Source of the DNA: Monodelphis domestica
Lineage: Eukaryota > Chordata > Mammalia > Didelphimorphia > Didelphidae
DNA: 64,000 bases
Direction of reading: 5' to 3'
Assembly: GCF_027887165.1 (NCBI RefSeq)
Contig: NC_077228.1
Location: forward strand, 384,562,456 to 384,626,455
The position numbers and the translations under genes are program-made. Shown in pieces: positions 44,412 through 55,740 of the stretch. The stretch's first letter is position 1. Each line of letters starts with the position of its first letter. The notes under the pieces are model-generated. The model searched no databases and was not told the origin of the DNA. It worked only from the letters and a program-made list of their open reading frames with translations.

Positions 44412-47400
44412 GTGTTTTTTTTTCCTTTTAAACATTATTTTATTTGGTCATTTTCAAACATTATTCATTAGCAACAAAGATAATTTTCTTTTCCTCCCCT
44501 CCTCCACCCCTCCCATTGGCGATGCGTGATTCCTTTGGGTATCACATGTGTCCTCGATCTGAACTCATTTCCATGTTATTGGTTTTTGCATTAGGGTGTT
44601 CATTTAGAGTCTTTCCTCAATCACGTCCCCTCCACCCCTGTAGTCAAGCTGCTGCCTTTCCTCGGTGTTTCCACTCCCACTGTTTGTCCTCTGCTTAAGG
44701 ATAGTGTTTTTTTCTTCTTGATCCCTGCAGGTTGTTCAGGGACATTGCATTGACACTAATGGAAAAGTCCATTACATTCAATTGTACCACAGTGTATCAG
44801 TCTTTGTGTACAATGTTCTCCTGGCTCAGCTCCTCTCACTCTGCATCACTTCCTGGAGGTTGTTCCAGTCTCCATGGAATTCCTCCACTTTATTATTCCT
44901 TTGAGCACAATAGTATTCCATCACCAACATGTACCACAATTTTTTCAGCCATTCCCCAATTGAAGGGCATCCCCTCATTTTCCATTTTTTGGCCACCACA
45001 AAGAGCACAGCTATGAATATTCTTGTACATGTCTTTTTACTTATTATCTCTTTGGGGTACAAGCCCAGCAGTGCTATGGCTGGATCAAAGGGCAGACAGT
45101 CTTTTAGTGCCCTTTGGGCATAGTTCCAAATTGCCCTCCAGAATGGTTGGATCAATTCACAACTCCACCAGCAATGAGTTAATGTCCCGACTTTGCCACA
45201 TCCCCTCCAGCATTCATTACTTTCTTTGCTGTCATGTTAGCCAATCTGCTAGGTGTGAGGTGATACCTCAGAGTTGTTTTGATTTACATCTCTCTGATTA
45301 TGAGATTTAGAACACTTTTTCATGTGCTTATTAATAGTTTTAATTTCTTTGGCTGAAAACTGCCTATTCATGTCCCTTGCTCATTTATCAATTGGAGAAT
45401 GGCTTGATTTTTGTATAATTGATTTAGCTCTTTGTAAATTTGAGTAATTAAACCTTTGTCAGAGGTTTTTGTTATGAAGATTGTTTCCCAATTTGTGTTT
45501 CCCTTCTGATTTTGGTTACATTGGTTTTGTTTGTACAAAACCTTTTTAATTTGATGTAGTCAAAATTATTTATTTTACATTTTGTGACTCTTTCAAAGTC
45601 TTGCTTGGTTTTAAAATCTTTCCCTATAATACCAATTAGCATTCTTTCCCTCTCCTTATAAGAGAATTCTTCCCCTCCCCTTCCCATGTTTATCTTTGTG
45701 TGACAAAGATTATTCTATTTAATTTATTTCTAGTTCTTCAAGTATATCTTGGTACCATCATTGATTCCCCCCTCCCTTTTTCTTTCTTTTTGTTTTTTTT
45801 TCTCCAAATCATGTTAATTCCCCAATCTTTCCCTATGAATGATTCTTCTGATTACTCTACTAATGCATATAATTTTTGAGAGTTAGACATAACATTTCCC
45901 CCATATGTTAATATATATAATTTGATCTAATTGTAGCCCTTATAGAAGAGAGTTTGAATAAAAGAAAAAACATTTTTCTCCTTTTCCCTTTCTTTCATAT
46001 TTACCTTTTTGTTTTTCTCTTGCTCTTTGTGTTTGGATGTCAAACTTTCCACTGAGTTCTGGTCTTTTCTTTACAAATACTTGTAAATCTTCTATTTTGT
46101 TGAATGCCTATACTTTCCCCTGGAAGTATATAGCCAGTTTTGGTGGGTAGTTGATTCTTGGTTGAAGACCCAGTTCTCTTGCCTTTCTGAATATCGTGTT
46201 CCAGGCTTTGCAGTCTTTTAGCATGGCCACTGCTAGGTATTATGTAATCCTTATTGGTGCTCCTTTGAATCTGAAGTTTCTCTTTTTAGCTTCTTATAAG
46301 ATTTTCTCCTTAACTTGGAAGCTTTTGAATTTGGATATAATGAATACATTTGTGGGGGTTGTCTTTTGGGGATTTAGTATAGAGGGTGTTCTATGAACCC
46401 TTTCAATTTCTATTTTGCCCCCTTGTTTGAGAACTTCAGGGCAATTCTCTTAGATTATTTCTTGTAGTATGGCATCGAGATTTTTGTTTATCTCTGGTTT
46501 TTCAGGTAGACCAATGATTCTCAAATTGTCTCTCCTTCCTCTGTTTTCCTGGTCTGTCACCTTGTCAGTGAGATATTTTATGTTTTAGAAGACCTTGATC
46601 TTCTAATTCATTAATTTTTTGACTTTGCTTTATTAATTCTTGCTGTTTTGCAAGATCATTGTCTTTCAGTTCCTTAATTCTGGTCTTTAAGGACTGGTTT
46701 TGCTTTTCAGTTTGGGTCTGCCCTGCTGTTTGAGGCTTCTAACTGTTTTTCCAATTGGGAGTTCTTGTCTATCAGACTGTTGACCTCTCTCTGAATTTTT
46801 TCCCCATTTTTGTTGCCAGAAGGTTTCCATCTTTTGGATAAGCTCCATTTTGAGTTCTTCCAGAGCTTATGGACAATTTCCATTTTTTTGGGAAGGTTTT
46901 GATTTTGTTTGAATTTCATCTTCTTTTTCCTCTGTAGACTGGTTTTTCCCTCTGTAAAAGTTTTCAATAGTCACTTTTTTCCCTTTCTTCTTGGAGGGTT
47001 GATCTTGGGCACTTTGAGCCATCCCTTTGGTGGTTTTCCCTTTCCTTTTTAGCCAGAGGTCTGAGTGAGATGGGTGGGTTTTCTATGGATTTAAGTGGCA
47101 GTGCTTTTGCCTCAGGCTGGTTCTTCCACAGCAGCCTCCACAGTTTGTTAGCGAGCCCACGTGGTATGTGTTCTCTTCTCTCCCATACGTAGGAGTCTCC
47201 TGTGAAACTGCTCTGAGGGGTAGTTCCCTGGTAGACCTTGTCAGTTCCCATGGACCCTGGCATGCTGTCCCCCTCACTACAGCAAGGAGTAGAGCCTTTG
47301 CCTCAGGCAGTCTCTAGAGTCTCCGTGCAGTTTGTAAGAGCCCCCATGGTCTGTGTACTCTCCAGTGCACAGGGGTCTCCTATGAAACTGCTCTGAGGGG

Positions 47401-47758
47401 TAGTTCCCTGGCAGTCCTAGTTAGATGCCAAGGACCCTGGTGACTCCCCCCCTTCCCCAGTCACTACAGAGACATTCCTCACTCACTCACTGTCTCTGGT
47501 GAGTGCGCTGGTCCCTACTCTGGTTCCATAGGTGAGGTGGGGGAGGGTAGTTCATATCATGTTTGGGTGTGAGCTTTTTCTCCTTCTTATAGTGTGGAAA
47601 TGCTCAAACCCCATGTACCTTCGTTGCTGTGCCCTACTTTAGAGTCCCTCCATTCATCCAAAGATGATTTTTATGCTCTTTTGAGGTAGTCTATTTCGTT
47701 GGGTGCTGGGGAGAGGATGCGATTTGTGTCTAGATTGCAGCCATGTTTACCCGGAAGT
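44412..47758 (-). mobile_element. Internally deleted L1 (half-L1-like), both ends present
   Basis: A 3347-bp element bounded by an exact 12-bp duplication. It has the same 3' tail and the same 5' terminus (ACTTCCGGGTAAACATGGCT in sense) as the full-length copy. In element order: 5' UTR with two units of about 180 bp (47101-47468); ORF1 from ATG 47022 to near 46010, frameshifted; part of the inter-ORF spacer; then a jump at about 45625 straight to the last third of ORF2 and the 3' UTR. About 3.2 kb, including the endonuclease and the reverse transcriptase catalytic core, is absent. A 109-residue frame of the ORF2 end stays open at 44826-45155. Confidence 0.93.
47101..47468 (-). repeat. Two tandem units of about 180 bp in an L1 5' UTR
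   Basis: AAACTGCTCTGAGGGGTAGT occurs at 47205 and 47385, exactly 180 bp apart. TTTGCCTCAGGC, CAGTTTGT and GGACCCTGG recur at matching offsets. The full-length L1 at 17930 has only one counterpart of this unit. Confidence 0.85.
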
Positions 47759-47789
47759 CATTTGTGTTCATTTTTATATCACACAATGC

Positions 47790-48159
47790 CAACATTTACC
47801 TGAACAACAATTTTGTCTACAATAGTGTTTTAGTAATGTCATCCTTCAAGAAGCAGAAGAACCTAGTAGGAGGAAATTCTTGGATTCTGATTCTTACCAG
47901 TCAGGAGAAACTTGGACAGCACATGAACCTTGGAGGTAAGCGATTATTCTATTTTAGAGCTTGTAATAGAAAATGGAGAAGAAAGTTGGGTGTAATCTGG
48001 CATGTGCCATAGATCTGGAAAGAATAAAGTGCAAAAAGTGGAAGGTAATTGGGATATCAGGCACTAAAATTCTATAGGTGTAGTAAGTCCAGGAGGGGCT
48101 CAAGATTGGATTTCAAAAGATAAAAGGAAAGAAATGAGAAATAAAAAAGGGAAAAGGAA
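47790..48159. other. Unassigned, includes first copy of a 61-bp repeat (48053-48114)
   Basis: GGCACTAAAATTCTATAGGT followed by a GGAGGGGCTCAA block recurs at 49031-49091. Confidence 0.45.
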
Positions 48160-49635
48160 AGTTGTTTAAAGAAAGCAATGTAGACATACAGGGAACTCAC
48201 CAATGAATTTGGAATTTTGAAAGATATGCTAAAGATAACAAAGAGATAAAAATATAAGAATATTTTTGTCAGTACTATCAAAGAGCAAAATGAGCTAAGG
48301 TCAGTAAGGAAAACTAATGACAATAACAACAAGTTTTTAAAACTACTCTGGGGAAAAGAGGCCTATGAAGTAAAAGTTAGAATCACTGCTTGGGGTAGAT
48401 GGAATGACAAATGATAATGAAGAGAAGGTGTAGCTATTTTTATTTTGTCTGATAAAGATAATGATCTTTGGATGGAAAAAGGACAAAGTAAAAATGTCCA
48501 ATATGGAGTTAAAAGCCAAGATAAGTAATAATTGTAAAAGATGATGTAGCTACTTATGATAAGGTCAAGTCAGTTGGCCTAGATAAACTGTCCTATGGTG
48601 CTGAAAGAACAAGTAAATGTGATTGATGAATCACTGTAGATTATCTTTGAAAGAACATGGAGAATGAAAGAAGTAGCATAGGATTGGAGGATGGTAAATG
48701 TCTCCATTTTCATAAAAAAGGAAAAACAATTGAATCTACAAACCATAGACCTATAGCTTAATATATTTCTACCAAATTCTAGAATGTATTATTAAAGACT
48801 GAACATGTAGAAATTATTATTTCAGAATGCATCATAAAAAACTGAATATCTATAGAAAGGAAATGGTGATTCCAAAAATTAACCCAGATTAATAGTGGGC
48901 AAGCTTAACTAACATTATTTCCTTTTTCAAAGAGGTTACTAGGTTGATAGATAAGGGGAATGCTATCAAAATAATTTAAAAAAGAAATTACTAGCCAAAG
49001 TCTGAAATGCTATTTTTCTGGTAAAAATTAGGATATTGGGCACTAAAATTCTACAGGGGTAATAAGTCTAGGAGGGGCTCAATACTGAATTTCTTCAAAA
49101 GCTAGATTAGATAATAATTAGGTAGATTTGGAGCTGGTTGAAGCTAGATCTGAAGAGTAGTCATTAATGGTTTAGCAGAAATTTAAGAAGAAATCTCCAG
49201 TGAAGTGAACCAGTTATATGCTTGATTCTGTACTATTTAACATTTTGGACAATAGCTTGAATAAAGGTATATCTGGAAGCCTTCTCATATTTACAGATGA
49301 GAGGAATTAGGAAGGGTAACTAACATATTGAATGATAGTCAGGATTCAAAAACTTTAAGACAAACTGGAATGATTTAATGATGGAGGTAAATAGGCATAC
49401 ATTATCCATACATTATCTATTCCTAAGATATTCATATTCCTGCAATGCTTTGGGGTAAGAAAGGAGGTCTCAAACTATGTCTCCAACAAACCTGTACGTA
49501 GCTTCCTAAATATAATGATTCTTACCTAGCTAAACTGGTTTTTATAACTTGATGCTTAGTGAAATATAGGATTAACCTTCCAGGAAGGAGAAAAAAAGAG
49601 ATAGGAAGAAATTGCTGAGATAAGAAGTGATTAGA

Positions 49636-49870
49636 GCATTGGTGTAGCTAAATTGCTAGGTGCCTGCAGTCAGGAAGACCTGGTTTCAAATCTAGCTTCA
49701 GACATTAGCTTATGAGACCCTGAGCAAGTCACTTAACTTCTGTTTGCTTTAATTTACTAGAGAAATGGGAAACCACTCCAGTATTTTTGCCAAGAAAACT
49801 CCACAGACAGTATAGTCCATAGGATCATGAAGAGTTGGAAACCACCATCATCACCACCACTACCACTATC
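49636..49870 (+). mobile_element. MAR1-like SINE
   Basis: TCAGGAAGACCTGGTTTCAA, GAGCAAGTCACTTAACTTC, AAACCACTCCAGTATTTTTG, CCAAGAAAACTCC, with a CACCATCATCACCACCACTA tail. Confidence 0.9.
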
Positions 49871-49884
49871 TTCTTAAATTCCAG

Positions 49885-50172
49885 AGTCTCTATAAGAAAG
49901 AACGCTATCCACATTGAGAGGAAGAACTGTGGGAGTAGAAACACAGAAGAAAAACATATGACTTATCACTTGTTTATATGGGTATATATGATTTGGGGTT
50001 TTGGTTTTAAAAGATTTCTCTATTGCAAAAATGAATAATATGGAAATAGATATCAAGTGATAACATTTGTATAACCTAGTGGAAGTGCTTATTGTTTCTG
50101 GGAGGGGGGAGGTAAGAGGGTAGGGAAAGAAAATGAATCATGTAAACATGGAAAAATATTTAATAAAAAATA
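49885..50172 (+). mobile_element. Old L1 3' UTR, sense
   Basis: GGAAGAACTGTGGGAGTAGA, GAATAATATGGAAATAGATA, AATCATGTAAACATGGAAAA, then an A-rich tail. 5'-truncated. Confidence 0.85.
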
Positions 50173-50355
50173 GAAAAAATTTGAGAGTCTCTTGGTAGCT
50201 AGGACCCATGACTGGAGAGGTACTGTAAGCTAAGTACAAAGTTTTACATTTATCTAGACAAGAGATCTTCAAGCAAAGTTTGGATGATTATTCATTGGGT
50301 ATAGATCAGACTCAGATATTTCTTCTACTTCTGAGTTTTTATGATTCTGTGATTT

Positions 50356-50770
50356 GTAGTACTTCTCCAACCCATACTTGAATGCCTCTAGTGAGAGGGA
50401 ACCCATTATTTAACAGAGTAATCCACTCTACTCTTGGATAGTTTTAATTGTTGGAAAAACTTCCCAATATGAAACTGAAATCTGCCTCCCTTCAAATTCT
50501 GCATAAATCCAACATGTCTGTATGCCAACCTTTCAAATTGTATCTGTTCCATTTGCCACTTTCCCTCAGGACTTCTCTTTTCAAGTTAAATGTTTTCAGT
50601 TTCTTCCACCCACCCTCACAGATGCTGATTTCTTGTCTCTTTACCAACTTGACTGTCCTCTAGCAGGCAAGCCCAGTTAGTCAGTGACTTTCCTAAACTA
50701 TTGCACCCAGTACCAAAAACAATATATCACATGAAGCCTGGTCCTGAACAATCCCCATTACCACCAGACC
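50356..50770 (-). mobile_element. L3/CR1 3' fragment, antisense
   Basis: CTTCTCCAACCCATACTTGA, CAGAGTAATCCACTCTACTC, TAATTGTTGGAAAAACTTCC, TGAAATCTGCCTCCCTTC. It meets the + strand L3 copy tail to tail at about 50356. Confidence 0.72.
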
Positions 50771-51311
50771 AAAATTATCATGAATATTTTTATTAGCGTC
50801 TTTTGTCACAAACTCCATGATTTTTGGATGTTGTCATTGAAAAGCAAAATGACAATTACCTACTAGATGGCAGTGGCATCCTCAGAATGTTCTGAAAAGC
50901 AGTTAAATGACAGTTTATCATGGGTTAGACAAAGGGTGACCTTGGTATGTCAAAGCCAGTGAGATCATAATCCTTGAAGGCTCCAAGTGTTCTCTGACCT
51001 CTCACCTCTTCTTTTAAAATAACAACAATTCTCTCAGTGCCTTGAAAAAGCCAGGGCTGGTATTTTACCTGTGTGGAAACTCAATTGCACAATGGGTTTT
51101 ATGACTTAAGCTACCATCTATCTTATAATTATAGTGACAGAACCCCAGGAGTTAATTGAGGGCTGATGAATCATCATCAGAGTCTTTAATAGCCTTTTCA
51201 GCAAAATTTTATGTTATCAAAAATAGGATATTTTCTTTTTCTTTTTTCTATAAGGAGAGATGAGACGTATATAAATGAACTATTTTATAGAGTAGATCAT
51301 GATAAGGGCAT
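50771..51311. other. Unique sequence
   Basis: Nothing recognised except a weak CTCF-like CTACTAGATGGCA at 50860. Confidence 0.4.
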
Positions 51312-51330
51312 AAGAAGGATTGATCAATAA
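51312..51330. repeat. TSD of + strand L1, left copy
   Basis: aagaaggattgatcaataa, repeated exactly at 52868-52886. Confidence 0.95.
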
Positions 51331-52867
51331 AGCAGTGGTCATCAAAACAGTTTGGTACTAGCTAAGAGACAGAAAAGAGGATCAGTGGAATAGACTTGGG
51401 GTAAGTGACCTCAGCAAGACAGTCTATGACAAACCCAAAGATCCCGGCTTTTGGGACAAAAATCCACTATTTAATAAAAACTGTTGGGAAAACTAGAAGA
51501 CAGTGTGGGAGAGACTAGGTTTGGATCAACACCTCACACCCTACACCAAGATAAACTCAGAATGGGTGAATGACTTGAACATAAAGAAGGAAACTATAAG
51601 TAAATTAGGTGAACACAGACTAGTATACATGCCAGACCTTTGGGAAGGGAAAGATTTTAAAACCAAGCAAGACTTTGAAAGAGTCACAAAATGTAAAATA
51701 AATAATTTTGACTACATCAAATTAAAAAGTTTTTGTACAAACAAAACCAATGTAACCAAAATCAGAAGGGAAACAACAAATTGGGAAACAATCTTCATAA
51801 CAAAAACCTCTGACAAAGGTTTAATTACTCAAATTTACAAAGAGCTAAATCAATTATACAAAAATCAAGCCATTCTCCAATTGATAAATGGGCAAGGGAC
51901 ATGAATAGGCAATTTTCAGTCAATGAAATGAAAACCATTAATAAGCACATGAAAAAGTGTTCTAAATCTCATAATCAGAGAGATGCAAATCAAAACAACT
52001 CTGAGGTATCACCTCACACCTAGCAGATTGGCTAACATGACAGCAATGGAAAGTAATGAATGCTGGAGGGGATGTGGCAAAGTCGGGACATTAACTCATT
52101 GCTGGTGGAGTTGTGAATTGATCCAACCATTCTGGAGGGCAATTTGGAACCATGCCCAAAGGGCACTAAAAGACTGTCTGCCCTTTGATCCAGCCATAGC
52201 ACTGCTGGGCTTGTACTCCAAAGAGATAATAAGTAAAAAGACATGTACAAGAATATTCATAGCTGCGCTCTTTGTGGTGGCCAAAAATTGGAAAATGAGG
52301 GGATGCCCTTCAACTGGGGAATGGCTGAACAAATTGTGGTATATGTTGGTGATGGAATACTATTGTGCTCAAAGGAATAATAAAGTGGAGGAATTCCATG
52401 GGGACTAGAACAACCTCCAGGAAGTGATGCAGAGTGAAAGGAGCTGAGCCAGGAGAACATTATACACAAAGACTGATACACTGTGGTACAATCAAACATA
52501 ATGAACTTCTCCATTAGCCTCAATGCAATGTCCCTGAACAATCTGCAGGGATCTAGGAGAAAAAACACTATCCACAAGCAGAGGACAAACTGTGGGAGTA
52601 AAAACACCGAGGAAAGGCAGCAGCTTGACTACAGGGGTTGAGGGAATATGATTGAAGAGAGACTATGAACACCCTAATGTGAATACCAAAAACATGGAAA
52701 TGGGTTCGGATCAAGGACACATATGATACCCCGTGGAATTGGGTGCCAGCTATGGGAGGAGTGGCGGGAGGGGGTGGGGGAAGGAAAAGAAAATGATCTT
52801 TGTTTCCAATGAATAATGTTTGAAAATGACCAAATAAAATAATGTTTAAAAGAAAAAAAAATTAAAA
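51331..52867 (+). mobile_element. 5'-truncated young L1, sense
   Basis: 1537 bp between perfect 19-bp duplications. Frames at 51503-51904 (133 aa) and 51983-52408 (141 aa) together read the ORF2 C-terminal third ([40 protein letters not shown]), separated by a short region of shifts. The 3' UTR ends CCAAATAAAATAATG and an A tail. The long exact TSD marks it as one of the youngest insertions here. Confidence 0.96.
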
Positions 52868-52959
52868 AAGAAGGATTGATCAATAAGGAATTATTAAAGA
52901 TCCATTTTGTGTCAGGTACAAAAAGGTTCTGGAGCTATAAAGACAAAAGTGAAATAGCA

Positions 52960-53100
52960 TTAATATTACATATATATACATATACATATACAACATATAC
53001 ATGCATATATAATATATATCCACACACAAGTATACTCACACATATACAAAATACAAAATTCATGCATGTATACATATATACATATACACACATAAGTGGA
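52960..53100. repeat. TA/CA-rich simple repeat
   Basis: Impure ATATAC/CACACA tract, the source of the Tyr-Thr-rich frame at 52876. Confidence 0.85.
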
Positions 53101-53183
53101 TACAAAGTAATATATTAGCATTTGAAGAGGTAGAAAATCAGGGAAGATGGCACTAGAGCTAGACATTGAAAGAAATCAGTTAT

Positions 53184-53387
53184 TTTTTAAAAACCCTCAC
53201 CTTTTGTCTAAGAATCAATACTGTGTATTGGTTCCAAGGCAGAAGAGTGGTAAGGGCTAGGCAATGGGAGTTAAGTGACTTGCCTAGGGTCACACAGCTG
53301 GGAAGTATCTGAGGCCAGACTTGAAACCAGGGCCTCCCTTGTTTCTGGGTCTGGCTCTCAATACACTGAGCCACCCAGCTGCCCCCA
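53184..53387 (-). mobile_element. tRNA-related SINE with 7-bp repeat
   Basis: Antisense, near consensus (GGGTCACACAGCTGGGAAG, GAGCCACCCAGCTGCCCCC). agttatt flanks both sides. Confidence 0.93.
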
Positions 53388-53465
53388 GAAAGTAGTTATT
53401 CTAATAAGCAGAGGTGAAGAATGTGTGATAACTGGTGCAAAGGCAAAGAGACTGGAAATAGTATT

Positions 53466-53752
53466 TTTAAAAATTAATTTATTTAGTCAATTTAGAACAT
53501 TATTCCTTGGTTACAAGAATCACATTATTTCCCTCCCTCCCCTCCACCCACCCTTCCCGCAGTCGATGCACAATTTCACTGGATATTACATGTATTCTTT
53601 GATCAAAAACTATTTCCATGTTGTTGGTGTTTGCATTAGGATGTTCATTTAGAGTTTACATCCCCAGCCATATCCTCTCGACTCATGTATTCCAGTTGTG
53701 TATTTCCCAGCATTTTGATTTCTACTCTTAGTCCTGCCTTTTCTTCTTTCAT
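53466..53752 (-). mobile_element. Short L1 3' end with 13-bp TSD
   Basis: 287 bp of L1 3' UTR (GTTGGTGTTTGCATTAGG, GTTCATTTAGAGTTTACATC), 5'-truncated. TSD tggaaatagtatt at 53453-53465 and 53753-53765. Confidence 0.92.
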
Positions 53753-53765
53753 TGGAAATAGTATT

Positions 53766-54260
53766 GTGTCTAAGGAACAGTAAGAACAGTTTGGCTGATT
53801 TATAACGTATGGGAAAGTGAGTAATGTACAGCAACACTGGAAAGAGGGTGGGAACAGACTGTGAAGGAGTTTACATGCCAAACAGGAACTTATGTTTGAC
53901 TCAGGAAGCAATAGGAAGTCAATGGAATAAACTGAGTAGGGAAATGACAGAATTAGGCATGAACTTTAGAAAAATCATGTAGGTAGCTATGTGGATGAGA
54001 GAGAGAAGAGACTAAAGACAGTTATGAGGCTCTTACAACTAGGAGAAATATTGTGGATAGAGAAATGACTAAATATGACACCTGAATGAATACATAGAAA
54101 AGCAAGAGCAAGGAGTTGAGGAGGACAGGTTTCAGTGGCATTTGAGGTGTCTATTCTGTGATTCAGATGGTAAGGGAGGTTATTTGAGTATATTTTTGGA
54201 ATACAAAGCAAGAAAATAGATCTAATTAGATAATCAGAAGTTTTTCTATAGAGGGGTTTA
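53766..54260 (+). repeat. Family R fragment
   Basis: GAAGGAGTTTACATGCCAAA, GAAGCAATAGGAAGTCAATG, AGTAGGGAAATGACAGAATT and the following text match the middle of the 15355 copy. Confidence 0.6.
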
Positions 54261-54284
54261 GATAAATTTGAACATGCAGGCAGT

Positions 54285-54535
54285 TCTTAATAATAATAAT
54301 GGATAATATTTTATAGCACCTACTATGTTCCAGGCATTAGGCTAAGTATTTTTCAATAATAATCTCATTTGATTCTCATCTCAAAGGTACAAGGCAGGTG
54401 CTATTATCTCTGTTTTATAGATGAGGAAATTGAAGCAAACACAGGTTAAGTCATGTGGCTGTGGCCACAAAACTGTTGAGTCAGGTCTTCCTACTCCAAG
54501 GTCAGTGCCGTATCCACTGTATCACCTAGTTTCTC
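54285..54535 (-). mobile_element. MIR-like CORE-SINE, antisense
   Basis: GCACCTACTATGTTCCAGGC, GGCAGGTGCTATTATCTCTG, TTATAGATGAGGAAATTGAA. Confidence 0.78.
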
Positions 54536-54879
54536 AGATCACTTTTCAAATTTATATTTATACTAACTTGCATTCTAGGAATTAAACTAATGCTACAGAC
54601 TTGCAGTATTCACAGCAGTCACAGAGTCTCTAAACAATTTACAGAAAACTGTAGGAGATACTGTATATAGGAAGATGGCAACATATTGGAACTTAGAAGA
54701 ACCCAGAGAATTGTCCACAAATATCTCAGTGAAACTTTAAAAATATACCTAAAGGAATGATGTAAAGAAAACCAAAGAGAGTAATCGTACATTTTTCTAT
54801 TTAGCACAGAACTGCACAAAAAGACTGTTAGAGTATTGTGTTTAGGAGCATCCTATCTTTCCTGCCTTGTTAAACGTTA

Positions 54880-55150
54880 TTCCCCTTGGCATACATTATA
54901 GAACCATTCTCATCTTTATAGAGGACTATAATATAGTTCTCTAGCCTCTTTCCCATTCCCTACCACCTTCTTACATTTCATTACACACAACACTCTATCT
55001 TTAGTCTCAGGTTTTTGTACTGACTATCTCCCATGCCCGGGAAGGCGTTCCCTCTTTACCTTTGCATATTAAAATAACTACTTTCTTTCAAGGTCTAGAT
55101 CAAGGGTTATCTATTCCATGAAGCCTTTCCCAATTCTCTATCTCTTGAAT
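54880..55150 (+). mobile_element. L2-type 3' fragment
   Basis: CCATGCCCGGGAAGGCGTTC, TCTTTCAAGGTCTAGATCAA, CCATGAAGCCTTTCCCAATT: the tail region of L2. Confidence 0.65.
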
Positions 55151-55422
55151 AGAAACAACCAGGTACAAGTGAAAGGCAAAGTGGAAAACGGCCTAGACTC
55201 ACAGAAGGAGAAAGGACTAGACTAGTACCTAGGATGGGACAACTTAAGGTTCCTAATTCTATCCTCTGCAGGAGGCAAGACTAGAGCAGCATCTTATTTA
55301 GCTTTCTCTGTGACCTTTGAAATGCATTAGTATTCTGAGAAGATTCTTGTTTATTCTTTCTGTTTTTCCTCCAGGTAAACACAATTCAATCTTATGTAGT
55401 CTCTTTCAATTGATTAAATGTA

Positions 55423-55532
<110 letters not shown>

Positions 55533-55554
55533 TTCTCTTCCTCCCTCCTTTTCT

Positions 55555-55740
55555 TCTTAGAATCAATGCTAAGTTACTAAATATCAGTTCCAATACGGAA
55601 AGAGCAGTAAGTGCTAGGCAATGGGGGTTAAGTAACTTGCCCAGGGTCACACAGCTTGGAAGTATCTGAGGCCAGATTTGAACCCAGGATCTCTGGTCCC
55701 TAGGCCTAGCTTTTTGTCCACTGAGTCACCTAGCTGCCCT
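55555..55740 (-). mobile_element. tRNA-related SINE
   Basis: Antisense: CTTAGAATCAATGCTAAG, GCCCAGGGTCACACAGCTTG, GAGTCACCTAGCTGCCC. Its A-rich tail has become the CT microsatellite. Confidence 0.92.

Larger units (their letters stand above)
43906..47785 (+). mobile_element. Solo LTR, class I-like, split by an L1
   Basis: LTR sequence at 43906-44411 plus 47771-47785, 521 bp in all: TGAATTGAGT ... ATATCACACA, with 4-bp duplication atgc (43902-43905, 47786-47789). TATA-like TATATATTGCC near 44219 and AATAAACAG near 44302. A G/C-run stretch lies near its 5' end. The L1 entered 15 bp before the LTR's 3' end, so the LTR is the older. No internal genes; a fossil. Confidence 0.75.
48160..50355 (+). 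mobile_element. L3/CR1 LINE, reverse transcriptase region to 3' end, with insertions
   Basis: Collinear with CR1-type LINEs in sense: AGTTGGCCTAGATAAACTG, GGTGCTGAAAGAACAAG, GGATTGGAGGATGGTAAATG, ATAGACCTATAGCTTAATAT, AGGGGAATGCTATCAAAAT, then TAGTCATTAATGGTTTAGC, AATCTCCAGTGAAGTG and TTTAACATTTTGGACAATAG up to about 49420, and the 3' terminus at 50175-50355 ending in TTTTTATGATTCTGTGAT. A SINE and an L1 tail interrupt it. All frames are decayed. Confidence 0.8.

Noticed and set aside
45600-45640. Spliced L1 transcript as the source of the half-L1 junction
   Set aside because: Comparing with the full-length copy, I could not place GT and AG at the missing segment's ends, so a plain deletion or template jump is preferred.
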